Positions 36,768-47,063 of a stretch of 64,000 nucleotides of DNA are shown here, piece by piece; the first letter of the stretch is position 1, and the number at the start of each line of letters is the position of its first letter. This DNA is from Splendidivirga corallicola. GTDB taxonomy: Bacteria > Bacteroidota > Bacteroidia > Cytophagales > Cyclobacteriaceae. Position numbers and translations under genes: made by a program. The stretch lies in the NCBI GenBank assembly GCA_030442035.1, contig JAUJEA010000008.1, positions 124,001-188,000 of the forward strand, given 5' to 3'. The notes beneath the pieces were generated by a model. The model made no database searches and had not been told where the DNA came from. It saw only the letters and a program-made list of their open reading frames with translations.

Positions 36768-37814
36768 ATGTATTTTTCTGCCAAATTTGTAGACGATATT
36801 GTAGCATATCTAGTCAAGAGAAACATTGATCACAAGTTAGTTGAACAACAATTTGAACAGATTGAAAACTCAGGAAATGGTGGTGCTGGAATTGTGAGCT
36901 ATGCATTTATGTCGAAGGTGTTAACCAAAGCAGCAGCTCTTTCAGGTGACCCTCACTTCGGGTTACATCTGGGAGAACATCAAATACTTTCTGCCACTGA
37001 AATGGTTGATGAGATCATGGCAAAAAGTATGGATATCCAAGAGGCTTTTGAAAATGCAATTGAATACAGCAGATTGATCAGTGATTCTATGGATTGCGCT
37101 CTCATTACTTCGGGTGAAGATGCTAGCGTGAAATTCAACTTGAATCCGGATTGGGCTTTGCATGATGACAGCGCTATTAAAGAAAACATGGATGTTGCGC
37201 TTGTTTGTGCGCTTAAATCATTACAATATCTAACGGGCAATCAATACTTTCCAAAACAGATTTATTTCCACTATCCAAGACCTCAAAAAATCAATGAGTA
37301 TTACCGTATTTTCAATTGCCCTATCTCCTTTGGCGCCAATACTACTGAAGTGGTATTTCATAAAAAGCACCTTTCACTCAATACAGTGGAAGGAAATTAC
37401 AGTTTGTTGGAACGCTTGAAATCAATTGCTAAAGAAACCCTTTCCAACCTCCCGAATAACAATACATTTGAACAGCAAGTCAAAAAAGCTATACTCGAGA
37501 AAATCAATATTCAATTTCCATCTGTTATGGAAGTAGCAGAAAATCTCCATTTAACACCACGTTCACTTCAGAGAAGGCTAAAAGCAGAAAATAGTTCTTT
37601 CAATCAGATCAATAATCATATCAAATTTCAACTGGCATTAAAATACCTCAGGAACCATCAATATGATCTGTACGAAATCTCATATCTATTGGGATATTCT
37701 GAACCCAGCGCATTTGTCAGGGCATTCAGGTCCTGGACGGGCACTTCTCCTAAAAAATACATCAAAAGTACCTCCGATTCTCAACTACCTACGCTGATCG
37801 ATCAATCTAATTAA
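36768..37814 (+). CDS. AraC family regulator (arabinose-binding-like N-domain)
   Basis: 348 residues. The N-terminal 200 residues resemble the Arabinose_bd (OruR/ArgR-type) domain: GIVSYAFMSKVLTKAAAL, then DPHFGLHLGEH and a late YFHYPRP motif. The C-terminal part is the AraC double helix-turn-helix with TPRSLQRRLKAENSSF and ISYLLGYSEPSAFVRAFRSW, ending with the typical TGTSPKKY. It faces the four-helix membrane gene. No ligand can be read. Confidence 0.92.
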   Translation: MYFSAKFVDDIVAYLVKRNIDHKLVEQQFEQIENSGNGGAGIVSYAFMSKVLTKAAALSGDPHFGLHLGEHQILSATEMVDEIMAKSMDIQEAFENAIEYSRLISDSMDCALITSGEDASVKFNLNPDWALHDDSAIKENMDVALVCALKSLQYLTGNQYFPKQIYFHYPRPQKINEYYRIFNCPISFGANTTEVVFHKKHLSLNTVEGNYSLLERLKSIAKETLSNLPNNNTFEQQVKKAILEKINIQFPSVMEVAENLHLTPRSLQRRLKAENSSFNQINNHIKFQLALKYLRNHQYDLYEISYLLGYSEPSAFVRAFRSWTGTSPKKYIKSTSDSQLPTLIDQSN

Positions 37815-38040
37815 ATCCATTTTCTCAAAGTGTTTTGTACCCAAAGAAAGTCAAAAAAGTGCATTTCAAGCTTTTAACAATGTTTAACATTATATAACAC
37901 TTTTTAAGATATTCCTGCCCGGCTTTTTCATAATCTTGTTTGCAAAGAAATAGTCAATTGATTTCAAAGCGCTAAACAAGTAGGTATTTCAAATTGAAGT
38001 AAGTGCTATGGAATCATTTTTAAACCCAAACCTCAAACAA

Positions 38041-38799
38041 ATGAAAAAGATCTTTACCGTATTATGTTGCTCTCTTTCCACTTTGGCTGTCTGTCAAAAT
38101 ATTGAGGGTGAGGTCCATTACGAAGAAACCATAAAAATGGAGATCAAATTTGACGATTCCGAACATATGGAAGCTGTCAAATCCATGTTACCGAAGTCCC
38201 GAACGCAGAAAAAACAATTGCTCTTTAACCCCGAATCCTCCATCTACAGGAACCTCGAGAATGAGGAAGACCACGAACCTATGGAATTCACCAGCAGTGA
38301 TGGCGGGATGGTAAAGATTATGATGAAGCAATCCGATGAGCAAACATTTCAAAATCTGAAAACATCAGAGATCATCGAAAAGCGTGAATTCATGGGGAAG
38401 GATTTTCTTATCCGGGATGAACAAAAGACAATACCCTGGAAACTTACCGGCGAGCAAAAGGAAATATTAGCATATGCATGTCAAAAGGCTATATGGAAAG
38501 ATAGCAGTCGAGTTGTAGAGGCCTGGTTCACACCTCAAATTCCTGTTTCAACAGGTCCGTCAAATTATGCAAAACTTCCCGGGCTCATTTTGGAAATCAA
38601 TGTGGACAACGGCAAACAGATAATAATAGCTACTGATGTCGAGTTAAAAGACATTGATAAAGACTTATTAAAAGCTCCTAAGAAAGGAAAATCCGTTGAT
38701 CGCGAAGCGTTTAAAGAAATTGTTAAAGAAAAAACCAGGGAACTTCAGGAAAGTATGGGCGGCAAAGGAGCCACATTTCGCATTATAGAGAAACACTAA
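38041..38799 (+). CDS. GLPGLI family exported protein
   Basis: 252 residues from the ATG at 38041, which begins a clean Sec signal (KKIFTVLCCSLSTLAVCQN); a start at 38008 would add residues before it. The YAKLPGLILEINVDNG segment is a variant of the GLPGLI signature. The family is periplasmic or surface-located, unknown function, and in Bacteroidota typically sits just before an outer-membrane TonB-receptor-like gene, as it does here (11-base gap). Confidence 0.9.
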   Translation: MKKIFTVLCCSLSTLAVCQNIEGEVHYEETIKMEIKFDDSEHMEAVKSMLPKSRTQKKQLLFNPESSIYRNLENEEDHEPMEFTSSDGGMVKIMMKQSDEQTFQNLKTSEIIEKREFMGKDFLIRDEQKTIPWKLTGEQKEILAYACQKAIWKDSSRVVEAWFTPQIPVSTGPSNYAKLPGLILEINVDNGKQIIIATDVELKDIDKDLLKAPKKGKSVDREAFKEIVKEKTRELQESMGGKGATFRIIEKH

Positions 38800-38810
38800 G
38801 CAGCTATATT

Positions 38811-41579
38811 ATGAGAAATATCTACCTGAGTCTCCTCCTGACGGCACTTGCCTTGCCAGCGTTCAGCCAGGAAAAATATACCCTTGAGGGAGCGGTCATG
38901 GACACAACTAATGTACCCTTGACAAGTGCTACCATCATGTTACTCCAATCAAGCGATTCGGTGATGCACAGCTTTACTATTTCCGATACAGCCGGAAAAT
39001 TTACTTTCAACAAAGTGCCCCTTGGAAATTATATTTTACAAATCTCATATCTGGGTCTGCGGAATATGAGTAAGCCAGTAAAAGTGGAAGGCACCCAGCC
39101 TTTAATTGACCTGGGGCAGATCGTACTCAAAAGTGAAACTAAAATATTGGAGGAGGTGGCTGTGTCAGCTGAGCGTATCCCGATTGTTATAAAGGAAGAT
39201 ACCATTGAGTACAATGCAGATGCTTTTAAAACCCAAGCCAATGCTACTGTGGAGGATCTATTAAAGAAGCTACCGGGAGTTGAAGTGAGTAAAGATGGTA
39301 CCATCAAAGCGCAGGGTGAAGATGTAAAAAAGGTGCTGGTAGATGGTAAAGAATTTTTTGGAAACGATCCCAAAATTGCCACGAAAAACCTTCCGGCCGA
39401 CGCTGTAAATAAGGTGCAGGTATTTGATAAAATGTCGGAAATGACAGAATTCACAGGTGTCGATGATGGGGAAAGGGATAAAACCATTAACCTGGCGCTT
39501 AAAGAGGATAAGAAAAAGGGATATTTCGGTAAGATCTCCGGAGGTTATGGCAGTGATGACCGTTATGTTGGCAAAGCTAATATTAACCGTTTCACCAAGC
39601 GTTTGCAATTTTCTGCACTAGCCTCATTCAACAATGTCAATCAACAGAATTTCTCTATTGGAGATTACATTAATTTCATGGGAGGACTGGAAGGAATGAG
39701 CTCGGGAGGAGGAGTTATGAGTTTCAGCATGGCAGATGGAGGTTTTGGGCGAGGCGGCAGCAGTGGAATCACCACTTCCTGGTCAGCAGGACTAAACTTT
39801 AATTATGATCCAAGTAAATCCACGGAAGTCAGTGCCAGTTATTTTTATAACCGGTTGAAGAATGATTTGGAACAAGATGTTTTCCGCAGGAATTTTTTAG
39901 ATGGTCAAAATTTTAATTCTGAAAATACAACCATCCAGGAAAGTGACAATACCAATCACAGACTTAATCTCAAAGTCAAGCATAAGTTCAGTGAAACGCA
40001 GGATATTTCGATCAGGTCACGCATCAAATTCAATGACGGTCTGATCAACAGGTTAAACACAAGTAAAACATTCAATACGGAAGATGTATTGGAAAATGAA
40101 GGGACCAACAACAACCATAGTATTGGGGAGGATTTCAGTCTTTTCGGAAACTTGATCTATCGAAAAAAATTCAGCAAAAAAGGACGCTCTTTTGTTACCA
40201 ATTTTAGTGTTAACAAGAATGATAAAAACAAGTTACTTGATCTTATCTCCTCCAACACTTTTTTACCAAATGATCCTGCTTTAAGATTTACCGAAGTACT
40301 CAATCAAAATCAGGATCAAAGAGATGATCAATTTGACTATAAAGCCAAAGTGTCTTATACAGAACCGATTGGAAAAAGAAAATATTTGCAGTTCAGCTAT
40401 ACATATCAAAACTATAACAATGAGCTCGTAAAGGATTTCTATGACATATTGGGAGATGGTGGACGGCTACTAAATGACGAGCTGAGTAGCTTTTATGAAC
40501 GCGACTACCGGTATCATCGTGGGGGCTCAAAATTCGTGGTCAATAAAAAGAGCTCGAATTTCACATTAGGTGTGGACTTTCAACAGTCGACCTTAAAAGG
40601 GCAAGTGATCAATAGCGAGATAGAAATTAAAAAGAATTTCACAAACCTCCTGCCAAACGCCAGATACAAAATTGATCTTGCCAGCAGTCAGCATCTAACA
40701 TTTAATTATTCGACAGGTGTCAGAGAGCCTTCATTAAATCAATTACAGCCTATTGTTGACAACAGCAATCCTTTACGTACCTACATTGGTAATCCCGATT
40801 TGAAAGCGGAATACACACATAGATTCTCCGTTCATTATATGCTTTTTGATCAATTTAATTTTACCAACCTGTTTTTTAATTTGAATGCCCGGTACAGCAA
40901 AAACAAAATTACAAATAGCAGCACCATTGATGAGTTTTTCCGTCAGACCATTAGACCAGTAAATGTTGACAATGATATCAGTATTGGTGGTTATGCTTCT
41001 TTCGGGACACCACTGCGATTCATGGGAAGTAAGATTGGATTGAACCTGAACTCTCGATACAGCAGGGGGATCTTATTTGTGAATGATGTTGAAAACAACA
41101 CAAGCCGTTGGACAAACTCAGTGGATTTTAGTCTGGGAAACAGGAAGAAAGAAATAATTGATGTTAAGGCGGGTGTTAGGTTCAGCTTTAATAATACAAG
41201 GTATTCTGTAAATAAAGATCTTAATCAAAATTTTCTCAATAAGGTCTACTATGCCGATGCCACACTGGAATTCTTAGAGTCCTGGGCTATTGGATCGAGT
41301 TTTAATTTCACAATTTATGATAGTGAAGCCTTCAACGATAACCTGGAGGTCCCGATCTGGCAAGCACATGTTACGAAAAACTTTCTTAAAAATGATCGTG
41401 GCCAGCTGAAATTAGCGATCAAAGACATCCTCAACCAAAACAGAGGGATCAATCGAAGCAGTCAATTCAACTACATCCAGGATGAAAGAGTGAATGCACT
41501 GGGCCGGTACTTCCTTTTAAGTTTTTCATACTCCCTATCAGCCTTTGGAGGAGATGATACCTTTATCATCAGAAAATAA
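38811..41579 (+). CDS. Outer-membrane beta-barrel protein (TonB receptor-like)
   Basis: 922 residues with a Sec signal. The CarboxypepD_reg-like domain (about 22-105) is followed by a plug-like segment (TVEDLLKKLPGVEVSKDG and KKVLVDGKEFFG near 150-185), then a long barrel of alternating strands ending at a C-terminal aromatic (SLSAFGG...FIIRK). It fits the OMP_b-brl_3 family of peptidase-associated barrel proteins. It follows the GLPGLI gene by 11 bases; the pair probably works as one unit. No SusD-like partner is present, so it is not a classical polysaccharide utilisation locus. Confidence 0.93.
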   Translation: MRNIYLSLLLTALALPAFSQEKYTLEGAVMDTTNVPLTSATIMLLQSSDSVMHSFTISDTAGKFTFNKVPLGNYILQISYLGLRNMSKPVKVEGTQPLIDLGQIVLKSETKILEEVAVSAERIPIVIKEDTIEYNADAFKTQANATVEDLLKKLPGVEVSKDGTIKAQGEDVKKVLVDGKEFFGNDPKIATKNLPADAVNKVQVFDKMSEMTEFTGVDDGERDKTINLALKEDKKKGYFGKISGGYGSDDRYVGKANINRFTKRLQFSALASFNNVNQQNFSIGDYINFMGGLEGMSSGGGVMSFSMADGGFGRGGSSGITTSWSAGLNFNYDPSKSTEVSASYFYNRLKNDLEQDVFRRNFLDGQNFNSENTTIQESDNTNHRLNLKVKHKFSETQDISIRSRIKFNDGLINRLNTSKTFNTEDVLENEGTNNNHSIGEDFSLFGNLIYRKKFSKKGRSFVTNFSVNKNDKNKLLDLISSNTFLPNDPALRFTEVLNQNQDQRDDQFDYKAKVSYTEPIGKRKYLQFSYTYQNYNNELVKDFYDILGDGGRLLNDELSSFYERDYRYHRGGSKFVVNKKSSNFTLGVDFQQSTLKGQVINSEIEIKKNFTNLLPNARYKIDLASSQHLTFNYSTGVREPSLNQLQPIVDNSNPLRTYIGNPDLKAEYTHRFSVHYMLFDQFNFTNLFFNLNARYSKNKITNSSTIDEFFRQTIRPVNVDNDISIGGYASFGTPLRFMGSKIGLNLNSRYSRGILFVNDVENNTSRWTNSVDFSLGNRKKEIIDVKAGVRFSFNNTRYSVNKDLNQNFLNKVYYADATLEFLESWAIGSSFNFTIYDSEAFNDNLEVPIWQAHVTKNFLKNDRGQLKLAIKDILNQNRGINRSSQFNYIQDERVNALGRYFLLSFSYSLSAFGGDDTFIIRK

Positions 41580-41705
41580 AAGGTAACTTTCAGAGGTTTT
41601 GAGAAGCGAGTTATTAATGGATATAGCTTGTCACTTGAAACCTTTCTCTTTTCAATAAAAAAATCAATAAATTGCAATAGGTAGCAACTTATAAACTTTA
41701 CCATT

Positions 41706-42302
41706 ATGCATTTCAAATCAGTAATCGTTTATTTCTTACTTTTTATTGCAATTACATTTAAAACCAATGCGCAGGAAATTCCAAGCAAAGAGGATCAAAT
41801 TGCAGCTGCCATACTTGCAGCTCCTGAGGAGATGCGCGAGGGTGTAACGGTTTTGGGTTATGATAGAAATGGTAAGGTAGTTACGCTAAAGGAGGGCACA
41901 AATGATTTAATTTGTCTCGCAGATGATCCCAACAAACCAGGCTTCAATGCCGCCAGCTATCACAAGGACCTGGAACCATTCATGGCACGCGGAAGAGCTC
42001 TGAAAGCAGAGGGGAAATCATTTAAAGAAATCTTTGATATGAGAGAAGCTGAGGTAAAGGCTGGTACTTTAAAAATGCCCTCACAACCAACCACACTTCA
42101 TATTCTATTTGGCCCTGAAGGAAAGTACGATGCAACCAGTGGCAAGGTCCTTAATGCCAGGTATCGCTTCGTTGTATATATTCCATATGCCACACCGGAA
42201 TCAACCGGCTTACCTACAAAACCAAGAGAACCGGGAGATCCCTGGATTATGGACCCGGGAACACATCGTGCACACATCATGATAACTCCAAAGAGAAACT
42301 AA
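41706..42302 (+). CDS. Secreted protein of unknown function
   Basis: 198 residues with a Sec signal (about 1-23, cleavage near NAQE). The mature part has an EMREGVTVLGYDRNGKVVTL strand pair, a central ESRE-type helix region and a C-terminal stretch with PREPGDPWIMDPGTHRAHI. No family recognised. It sits between the OMP gene and the convergent DinB-fold gene, probably monocistronic or a distal member of the GLPGLI unit (127-base gap). No terminator was seen between them. Confidence 0.7.
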   Translation: MHFKSVIVYFLLFIAITFKTNAQEIPSKEDQIAAAILAAPEEMREGVTVLGYDRNGKVVTLKEGTNDLICLADDPNKPGFNAASYHKDLEPFMARGRALKAEGKSFKEIFDMREAEVKAGTLKMPSQPTTLHILFGPEGKYDATSGKVLNARYRFVVYIPYATPESTGLPTKPREPGDPWIMDPGTHRAHIMITPKRN

Positions 42303-42321
42303 TTCCTAATGTAAGCTGATA

Positions 42322-42906
42322 TTATTTTTTATCATGCTTCAAAAGCTTTCGAATCATTGAGATCTGTCCCAGGTGGTAGAAATTATGCGTCTCGCCAAGA
42401 TGCATAAGAAACCATCCTTTGGTTTTTCCTCTATACAGTTCCAATAACTGCCAGGTATGTTTTGGAAGTACGCCTTCAGTGCAGAACACTTTTTGAAGGT
42501 ATGGAAACGATGGAATTTCCGACAAGCTTTGAACTGATAATGTGTTCAGGACGTTTTTTGTCTGTTGAAATACGGCCGCTCGGTAGTCTTCAAGCGCATT
42601 CAAATCAATGCTACGAGCCAAAGAATCAACCTCCTCACCAGTCATACCTGTACCGGCATTTCTGGTAGCTACCCCAAGTTTTGTCTCCCAATCTCCTTCA
42701 TCAAATACCTGCTCTCCATCAATAACCATTCTATTGATCCCCACATCTTCTGCCCTGGCCATATGCCACACCAACCATGCGATCGGGTTTAATGTCTTGT
42801 CATGCATGTTCCGAATTTCAGTCTCCGTCAAATTTGAAAGCATCATCGGAATTATTCGTTCATGAAGTTCGGTATAACGAGAAAAGAAAAAAGAAATAAG
42901 ATCCAT
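42322..42906 (-). CDS. DinB-fold putative metal-dependent protein
   Basis: 194 residues of the DinB/DUF664-like four-helix family. Candidate metal-binding histidines are in WHMARAEDVG (near 47-56) and HLGETHNFYHLGQISMIR near the C-terminus, a pattern usual for DinB_2. Members include mycothiol or bacillithiol transferases, but most are unassigned, and this must not be confused with DNA polymerase IV (also called DinB), encoded at 56.7 kb. It converges with the secreted protein gene. Confidence 0.85.
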   Translation of the reverse strand: MDLISFFFSRYTELHERIIPMMLSNLTETEIRNMHDKTLNPIAWLVWHMARAEDVGINRMVIDGEQVFDEGDWETKLGVATRNAGTGMTGEEVDSLARSIDLNALEDYRAAVFQQTKNVLNTLSVQSLSEIPSFPYLQKVFCTEGVLPKHTWQLLELYRGKTKGWFLMHLGETHNFYHLGQISMIRKLLKHDKK

Positions 42907-43524
42907 GATAAAGGGAGTTGATTAATTTACTTTGTACTCAGTAAAGTCAATTGTTTCCAAAGAGGCATCTTATAATGCGCTTGTCAAATATAAAATACCT
43001 TTTTCATTTAGCTATTCATGTCTGAAAAAATCCTTCACTTTGGTTATCAAGGGAAAGCGTGAAGTCGTGAGTGAAATTTTGAGTTTTTAGTTTTAAATTT
43101 TGAGTTAAAAAATTGTACAATCGTTAAATAGCATTGAGAGTTTTATGAACAGAATTTATTGTCAATAATAGTTTCGTTCTATCTTTTTTGATACAAAACT
43201 TTTGAATTGTCATGAACTTGCTGGGAAGTATATCTCCAATACTTGCAATTGTTAAAGGATGAAAACTGCTAAAGTTTTTACTAAAGGCCTTTATTCATTT
43301 CGACTTCAACACATCGATGCCCAACAACACGATTCTGCTTGATCCTTGATCTGTTATCAATTGAGATCCTCGCCGGTTCTCCATAAAAAGGAAAAAGGAA
43401 GCCTGGTATGGACTTCCCCGGTTGTATAACCTAAACTATGAAAATGAAGATTGTACAAATAATTATAAGTGAGAATCCCCGCTTATAAGATCTTTATTTC
43501 AAAATTGAAAATTTTCCGAACAAA
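42907..43524. other. Intergenic, no gene seen
   Basis: About 620 bases, AT-rich, no credible reading frame. I see only short inverted words: TTATAAG and CTTATAA at about 43460-43490, and a repeated ATTTTGAGTT word near 43080-43110. No clear terminator. It lies downstream of the DUF1348 gene and upstream of the DinB-fold gene (both minus). Confidence 0.5.
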
Positions 43525-43938
43525 CTAGTCAAGATATCTTCTCTCTCCCTCGGCTATGGGTACATCATTGGCGCTCATATCCCTTCTTCTCATCAATCCG
43601 TCATCATCAAACTCCCAATGCTCATTTCCATGCGTCCGGTACCATTGCCCTTCTTCATCATGCCATTCATACTCAAATCTTACAGAAATCCGATTATGGG
43701 TATAAGCCCAAAGTTCTTTCATTAATCTGTAGTCCAACTCTTTGGTCCACTTTCTTCTCAGAAAATCCTTGATAGCATCTCTTCCCTGAAAGAATTCATC
43801 CCTGTTCCGCCATTCGGAATCCTCAGAATATGCCAAAGCAACACGTTCGGGATCACATGTATTCCAGGCATCCTGTGCCGCCTTTACCTTCGCAAGTGCG
43901 GTCTCATGTGTAAACGGAGGTGTTAAGGATTTGGCCAT
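43525..43938 (-). CDS. DUF1348 NTF2-like protein
   Basis: 137 residues of the DUF1348 branch of the NTF2-like fold. The [25 protein letters not shown] entry (split at its helix) and [18 protein letters not shown] strand are diagnostic. Members are small, soluble and of unknown function. It follows the TetR regulator by 56 bases on the same strand, so it is probably the gene that regulator controls. Confidence 0.92.
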   Translation of the reverse strand: MAKSLTPPFTHETALAKVKAAQDAWNTCDPERVALAYSEDSEWRNRDEFFQGRDAIKDFLRRKWTKELDYRLMKELWAYTHNRISVRFEYEWHDEEGQWYRTHGNEHWEFDDDGLMRRRDMSANDVPIAEGERRYLD

Positions 43939-43994
43939 ATCTTTTCTCTATACGTTTGTTTTACAAATTTGATCCATTTTTTTTATTAAAAATA

Positions 43995-44543
43995 TTATCC
44001 CATCATCTTTGAGACAGTTTCCCTGGCACAATCTACCAAATGAGTATCTCTATGAACCTGGCTTTCGATAAGTGCCCCCTCAAACAAAATAAACACAACA
44101 TCTCCGAACGAAGCAGGAACGCCGGTCAACTTTGCCGCTTCCTCCTGAAAAAATTTCCTTAGCCAGGTTTTATGCTCCAGCACGGCTTTGGACACTTTTT
44201 TATTAGCGTCAGCCAACTCAGAAATAATGTTTAAGAAAACGCAACCTCTGTAATTGTCACCAATCAACCATTCCTTTAAGAAATCAAATGACATAAGGAT
44301 TAGTTCCCTTGGATCATCACTAATCTCATAAAATGACGTGAACTTGACTTTCCATCTTTCATCAGTCTCGTTAAGGTAGCATAAACAAATGTCCTCCTTG
44401 GAACGAAAATGCTGATAGAGCGTGGACTTAGCAACGCCGGACTCATCGATAATTTGATTGATCCCAGTAGCATTATAGCCTTGTTTATGGAATAGCTCTG
44501 ACGCCGTATCCATAATAGCCTTGCGCGTCCGCTTCTTAGCCAT
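43995..44543 (-). CDS. TetR family regulator
   Basis: 182 residues from the ATG at 44543 (two residues are added if the first ATG is used). The N-terminal helix-turn-helix, ASELFHKQGYNATGINQII then ESGVAKSTLYQHFRSKEDI, is canonical. The C-terminal ligand domain (about 60-180) resembles the TetR_C AefR/YxaF-like group. A 50-base perfect inverted repeat (44557-44606) lies 14 bases upstream of the ATG and is probably its operator. It leads a two-gene unit with DUF1348. Confidence 0.93.
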   Translation of the reverse strand: MAKKRTRKAIMDTASELFHKQGYNATGINQIIDESGVAKSTLYQHFRSKEDICLCYLNETDERWKVKFTSFYEISDDPRELILMSFDFLKEWLIGDNYRGCVFLNIISELADANKKVSKAVLEHKTWLRKFFQEEAAKLTGVPASFGDVVFILFEGALIESQVHRDTHLVDCARETVSKMMG

Positions 44544-44556
44544 GGTCAAAACTAAT

Positions 44557-44606
44557 GCTTTCTTTTAAAAAATCGTACAGACTTGTACGATTTTTTAAAA
44601 GAAAGC
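44557..44606. promoter_or_regulatory. 50-bp inverted repeat, candidate TetR operator
   Basis: Two perfect 23-base arms separated by 4 bases (GACT at 44580-44583), immediately before the TetR start. The centre, ATCGTACA-gact-TGTACGAT, is the size of a TetR-family operator; the arms are longer than an operator needs. A TAnnTTTG match, TAGTTTTG (44547-44554, minus), lies right beside it. Confidence 0.7.
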
Positions 44607-45003
44607 GTAATTCAGCTAAGACTTAGATCACCGATCCGTGAAATATTTCTCCCTTTTAAGCTCAAATGAACGTGCTGAATTCAAGTCAAAAAAACTGACA
44701 TTTTGAGCATATATCCTTTACTTTATAAACACCATTTCAATTTGCTCAGATCTAACGTTTTATAGATAGGGTTTCCTAACCATTTCATCTCTAATTTAAA
44801 AACAAATCTTGCGATAATGCCTTGGTATTCAACAAAAAAAGTGCGTTTAAACGCATAAAAAATAGTTTTATTAGCTATTACAAACAATCCATTATCTCTA
44901 TATTTAAAGATGCAATCTCCAAAATTCCACTTCATTTCATGCCAGACGTTCTCTTTTCCCGGCCAAAGATGAGTGGATAAGTGATGAGATGCCCTAGTGG
45001 GTT
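44607..45003. other. Intergenic, no convincing gene
   Basis: About 400 bases between the TetR operator and the TPR kinase start. A 70-codon minus-strand frame (44723-44935) exists but has no signal, no repeats and no recognisable motif, and I do not call it. No terminator or further palindrome was seen. Confidence 0.45.
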
Positions 45004-47049
45004 ATGCCAAAATTGTCAACCATAACATGCTTCATTATCATAATGAGTGTCGAGAAATGTCCGATTATGGCACTTTCATCGAATAACTCTGCATTGACCA
45101 TACAGCAAACCGATCATGCTTCCTTTACATGGTCATACAAACAATGGAAAATGTATGGTGATGCAGATAGTTTCACAACTTATGATTCCTTAAAACTACG
45201 TATTGATGAATCTGATTTAAATGGTTCTACCCAAGAGCAGATTAAGACAAGACTTAGTCTTGTTAAACATTATATAAATAATGCCGTCTACTCCGAAGCT
45301 CTTGAAAAGATTGATGAGACCATTCAGATTATAACGGACCAGCATTATGAAGGCAGTGAATATGCAGAATGCTTGTTTCTGAAACTCCAAATACAGCTCA
45401 GAATCCAAAGTTCGAAAAATGCTACTGAAGCCACCCTGACAGCATTGCAAGGTCATTTCACAGATTCTTTAAACATACTTTATGAAAGACTGGGAGATTT
45501 TTTTATTAAAGAATTTAAAATAGCGCGTGCTGCACATTTTTATCAGGAGGCTTATAAACTCAGTGATAGTCTGAATCTGAAAAAATCTCAAAAAAGATTA
45601 GCCGTCGTTCTCAGTGAATTGTATACATGGTATCTCTCTGAATACAACAAAGCTGAAAAATATTACCGTCATGTTCTTAAAAATTCCTCTATGGATGTCG
45701 ACAGTAAACATATTGTCAGCTCGTATTATGGTCTTGGGCATGCCTATCACCATCAAGAAAAATTTGATGAAGCCATAAAAGCATTCGAAGAAATACTTGC
45801 ATACAAAACTGAAGACACAGACAGTTTAAATATCTGTTACACATACAATTGTATTGCTCATACCTATTCTGCTATGGGTTCTGTTGATCAGGCTGTTTCA
45901 AGCGCTCAAAATGCCTATAGATATGCACTTACCTTAAACAACAGTTATATTATCTATTCAAGTACTTTGATCATTGGTAACATTTCACAGGAACAAGGAA
46001 AGATCAAAGAGGCTATCAAATATTATGAGATTAGCAAAGAGGCTGCTATAAACTTTGAAGACCCCAATTCCCTCGCAGAGGTATATCATAAACTCGCTGT
46101 AGCCTATAAAAAGCGGCAAGATTTTCAAATGGCATTGGAATACTGGGAAAAATACGATAAGTGTAAAAATTCAGTTGAAGCCGATAAACTAGCTTTTGAT
46201 AAACTACGTCACAAACATCTGGATAAAAAAAGCCAGCATACAATCGCAATCCAACAGGTAAAATTGGGTCATCTGGAGGCTGAACAGTTATTATTCAGAA
46301 AACAGCTAAAAAAACAAAACACTGTTATGCTGTTGAGTGTTACCATTCTTGGTTTACTCGGATTCATTTTATTCATTAATAGAAAAAAGAACCATAAGAT
46401 AAGTCAGATCAATGAAAATCTTATCACATCTAATTGCCAACTACAAAATGCCAAAGAAAGAGCTGAAATATTAATGAGGGAAGTGCAACACAGAGTTAAA
46501 AACAATCTCATGTTCGTAGCAAGTTTGCTGGATATGCAATCCATGAACCTTGAAAATAGAGAAGCCAGAGGAGTCATTAACGATGGGAAAAAACGCATTG
46601 AAGCCATGGGCTTGCTGCATCAGAATTTATTGTACCAGGAGGAGCACCCAATAGATATTAAAATGAAGACCTATTTAACGGTGCTTGTTGATAATATTCT
46701 TCGAACAGTTGAAAAAGAAAGAAAAATAAAAATAGATATCGATGTTGAAAATATTGAATTGGAAGTTGATAAAGCGATGCCCATAGGACTAATTATAAAT
46801 GAATTGGTTTACAATTCACTAAAACATTCATTAAATAGAACTGAGGAATTAACTATTAGTATTTCACTTAAAAAAGAAAAGTATCTGGCTCTTATTGTTA
46901 AAGACAATGGACAAGGTTTACCGGATGATTTTCATACCAAAAAGAAATCGTCATTCGGAATAAAATTGTTGGAAATTCTAAGTCAGCAACTAGGAGGAAA
47001 AATGCAAATCAGTAATGATCAGGGAGTCAGGTTTAAACTATTACTTTGA
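45004..47049 (+). CDS. TPR-containing sensor histidine kinase (HisKA_2 type)
   Basis: 681 residues. After a short hydrophobic N-terminus, tetratricopeptide repeats occupy about 80-395 (for example YYGLGHAYHHQEKFDEAIKAF and LAEVYHKLAVAYKK). One membrane helix spans 439-458, followed by a coiled segment and a HisKA_2 (HWE-like) dimer domain, REVQHRVKNNLMFVASLLDM, with phospho-acceptor His496. The HATPase has NELVYNSLKHS and DNGQGLPDDF. Periplasmic TPRs probably bind a protein partner or peptide signal. It overlaps or abuts the LytTR regulator downstream. The true start may be a little later. Confidence 0.9.
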   Translation: MPKLSTITCFIIIMSVEKCPIMALSSNNSALTIQQTDHASFTWSYKQWKMYGDADSFTTYDSLKLRIDESDLNGSTQEQIKTRLSLVKHYINNAVYSEALEKIDETIQIITDQHYEGSEYAECLFLKLQIQLRIQSSKNATEATLTALQGHFTDSLNILYERLGDFFIKEFKIARAAHFYQEAYKLSDSLNLKKSQKRLAVVLSELYTWYLSEYNKAEKYYRHVLKNSSMDVDSKHIVSSYYGLGHAYHHQEKFDEAIKAFEEILAYKTEDTDSLNICYTYNCIAHTYSAMGSVDQAVSSAQNAYRYALTLNNSYIIYSSTLIIGNISQEQGKIKEAIKYYEISKEAAINFEDPNSLAEVYHKLAVAYKKRQDFQMALEYWEKYDKCKNSVEADKLAFDKLRHKHLDKKSQHTIAIQQVKLGHLEAEQLLFRKQLKKQNTVMLLSVTILGLLGFILFINRKKNHKISQINENLITSNCQLQNAKERAEILMREVQHRVKNNLMFVASLLDMQSMNLENREARGVINDGKKRIEAMGLLHQNLLYQEEHPIDIKMKTYLTVLVDNILRTVEKERKIKIDIDVENIELEVDKAMPIGLIINELVYNSLKHSLNRTEELTISISLKKEKYLALIVKDNGQGLPDDFHTKKKSSFGIKLLEILSQQLGGKMQISNDQGVRFKLLL

Positions 47050-47063
47050 ACAAAATCCATATC

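Noticed and set aside
44723-44935. 70-codon minus-strand frame
   Set aside because: No signal, motif or promoter, and it lies opposite the control region between the TetR operator and the kinase. Probably spurious.
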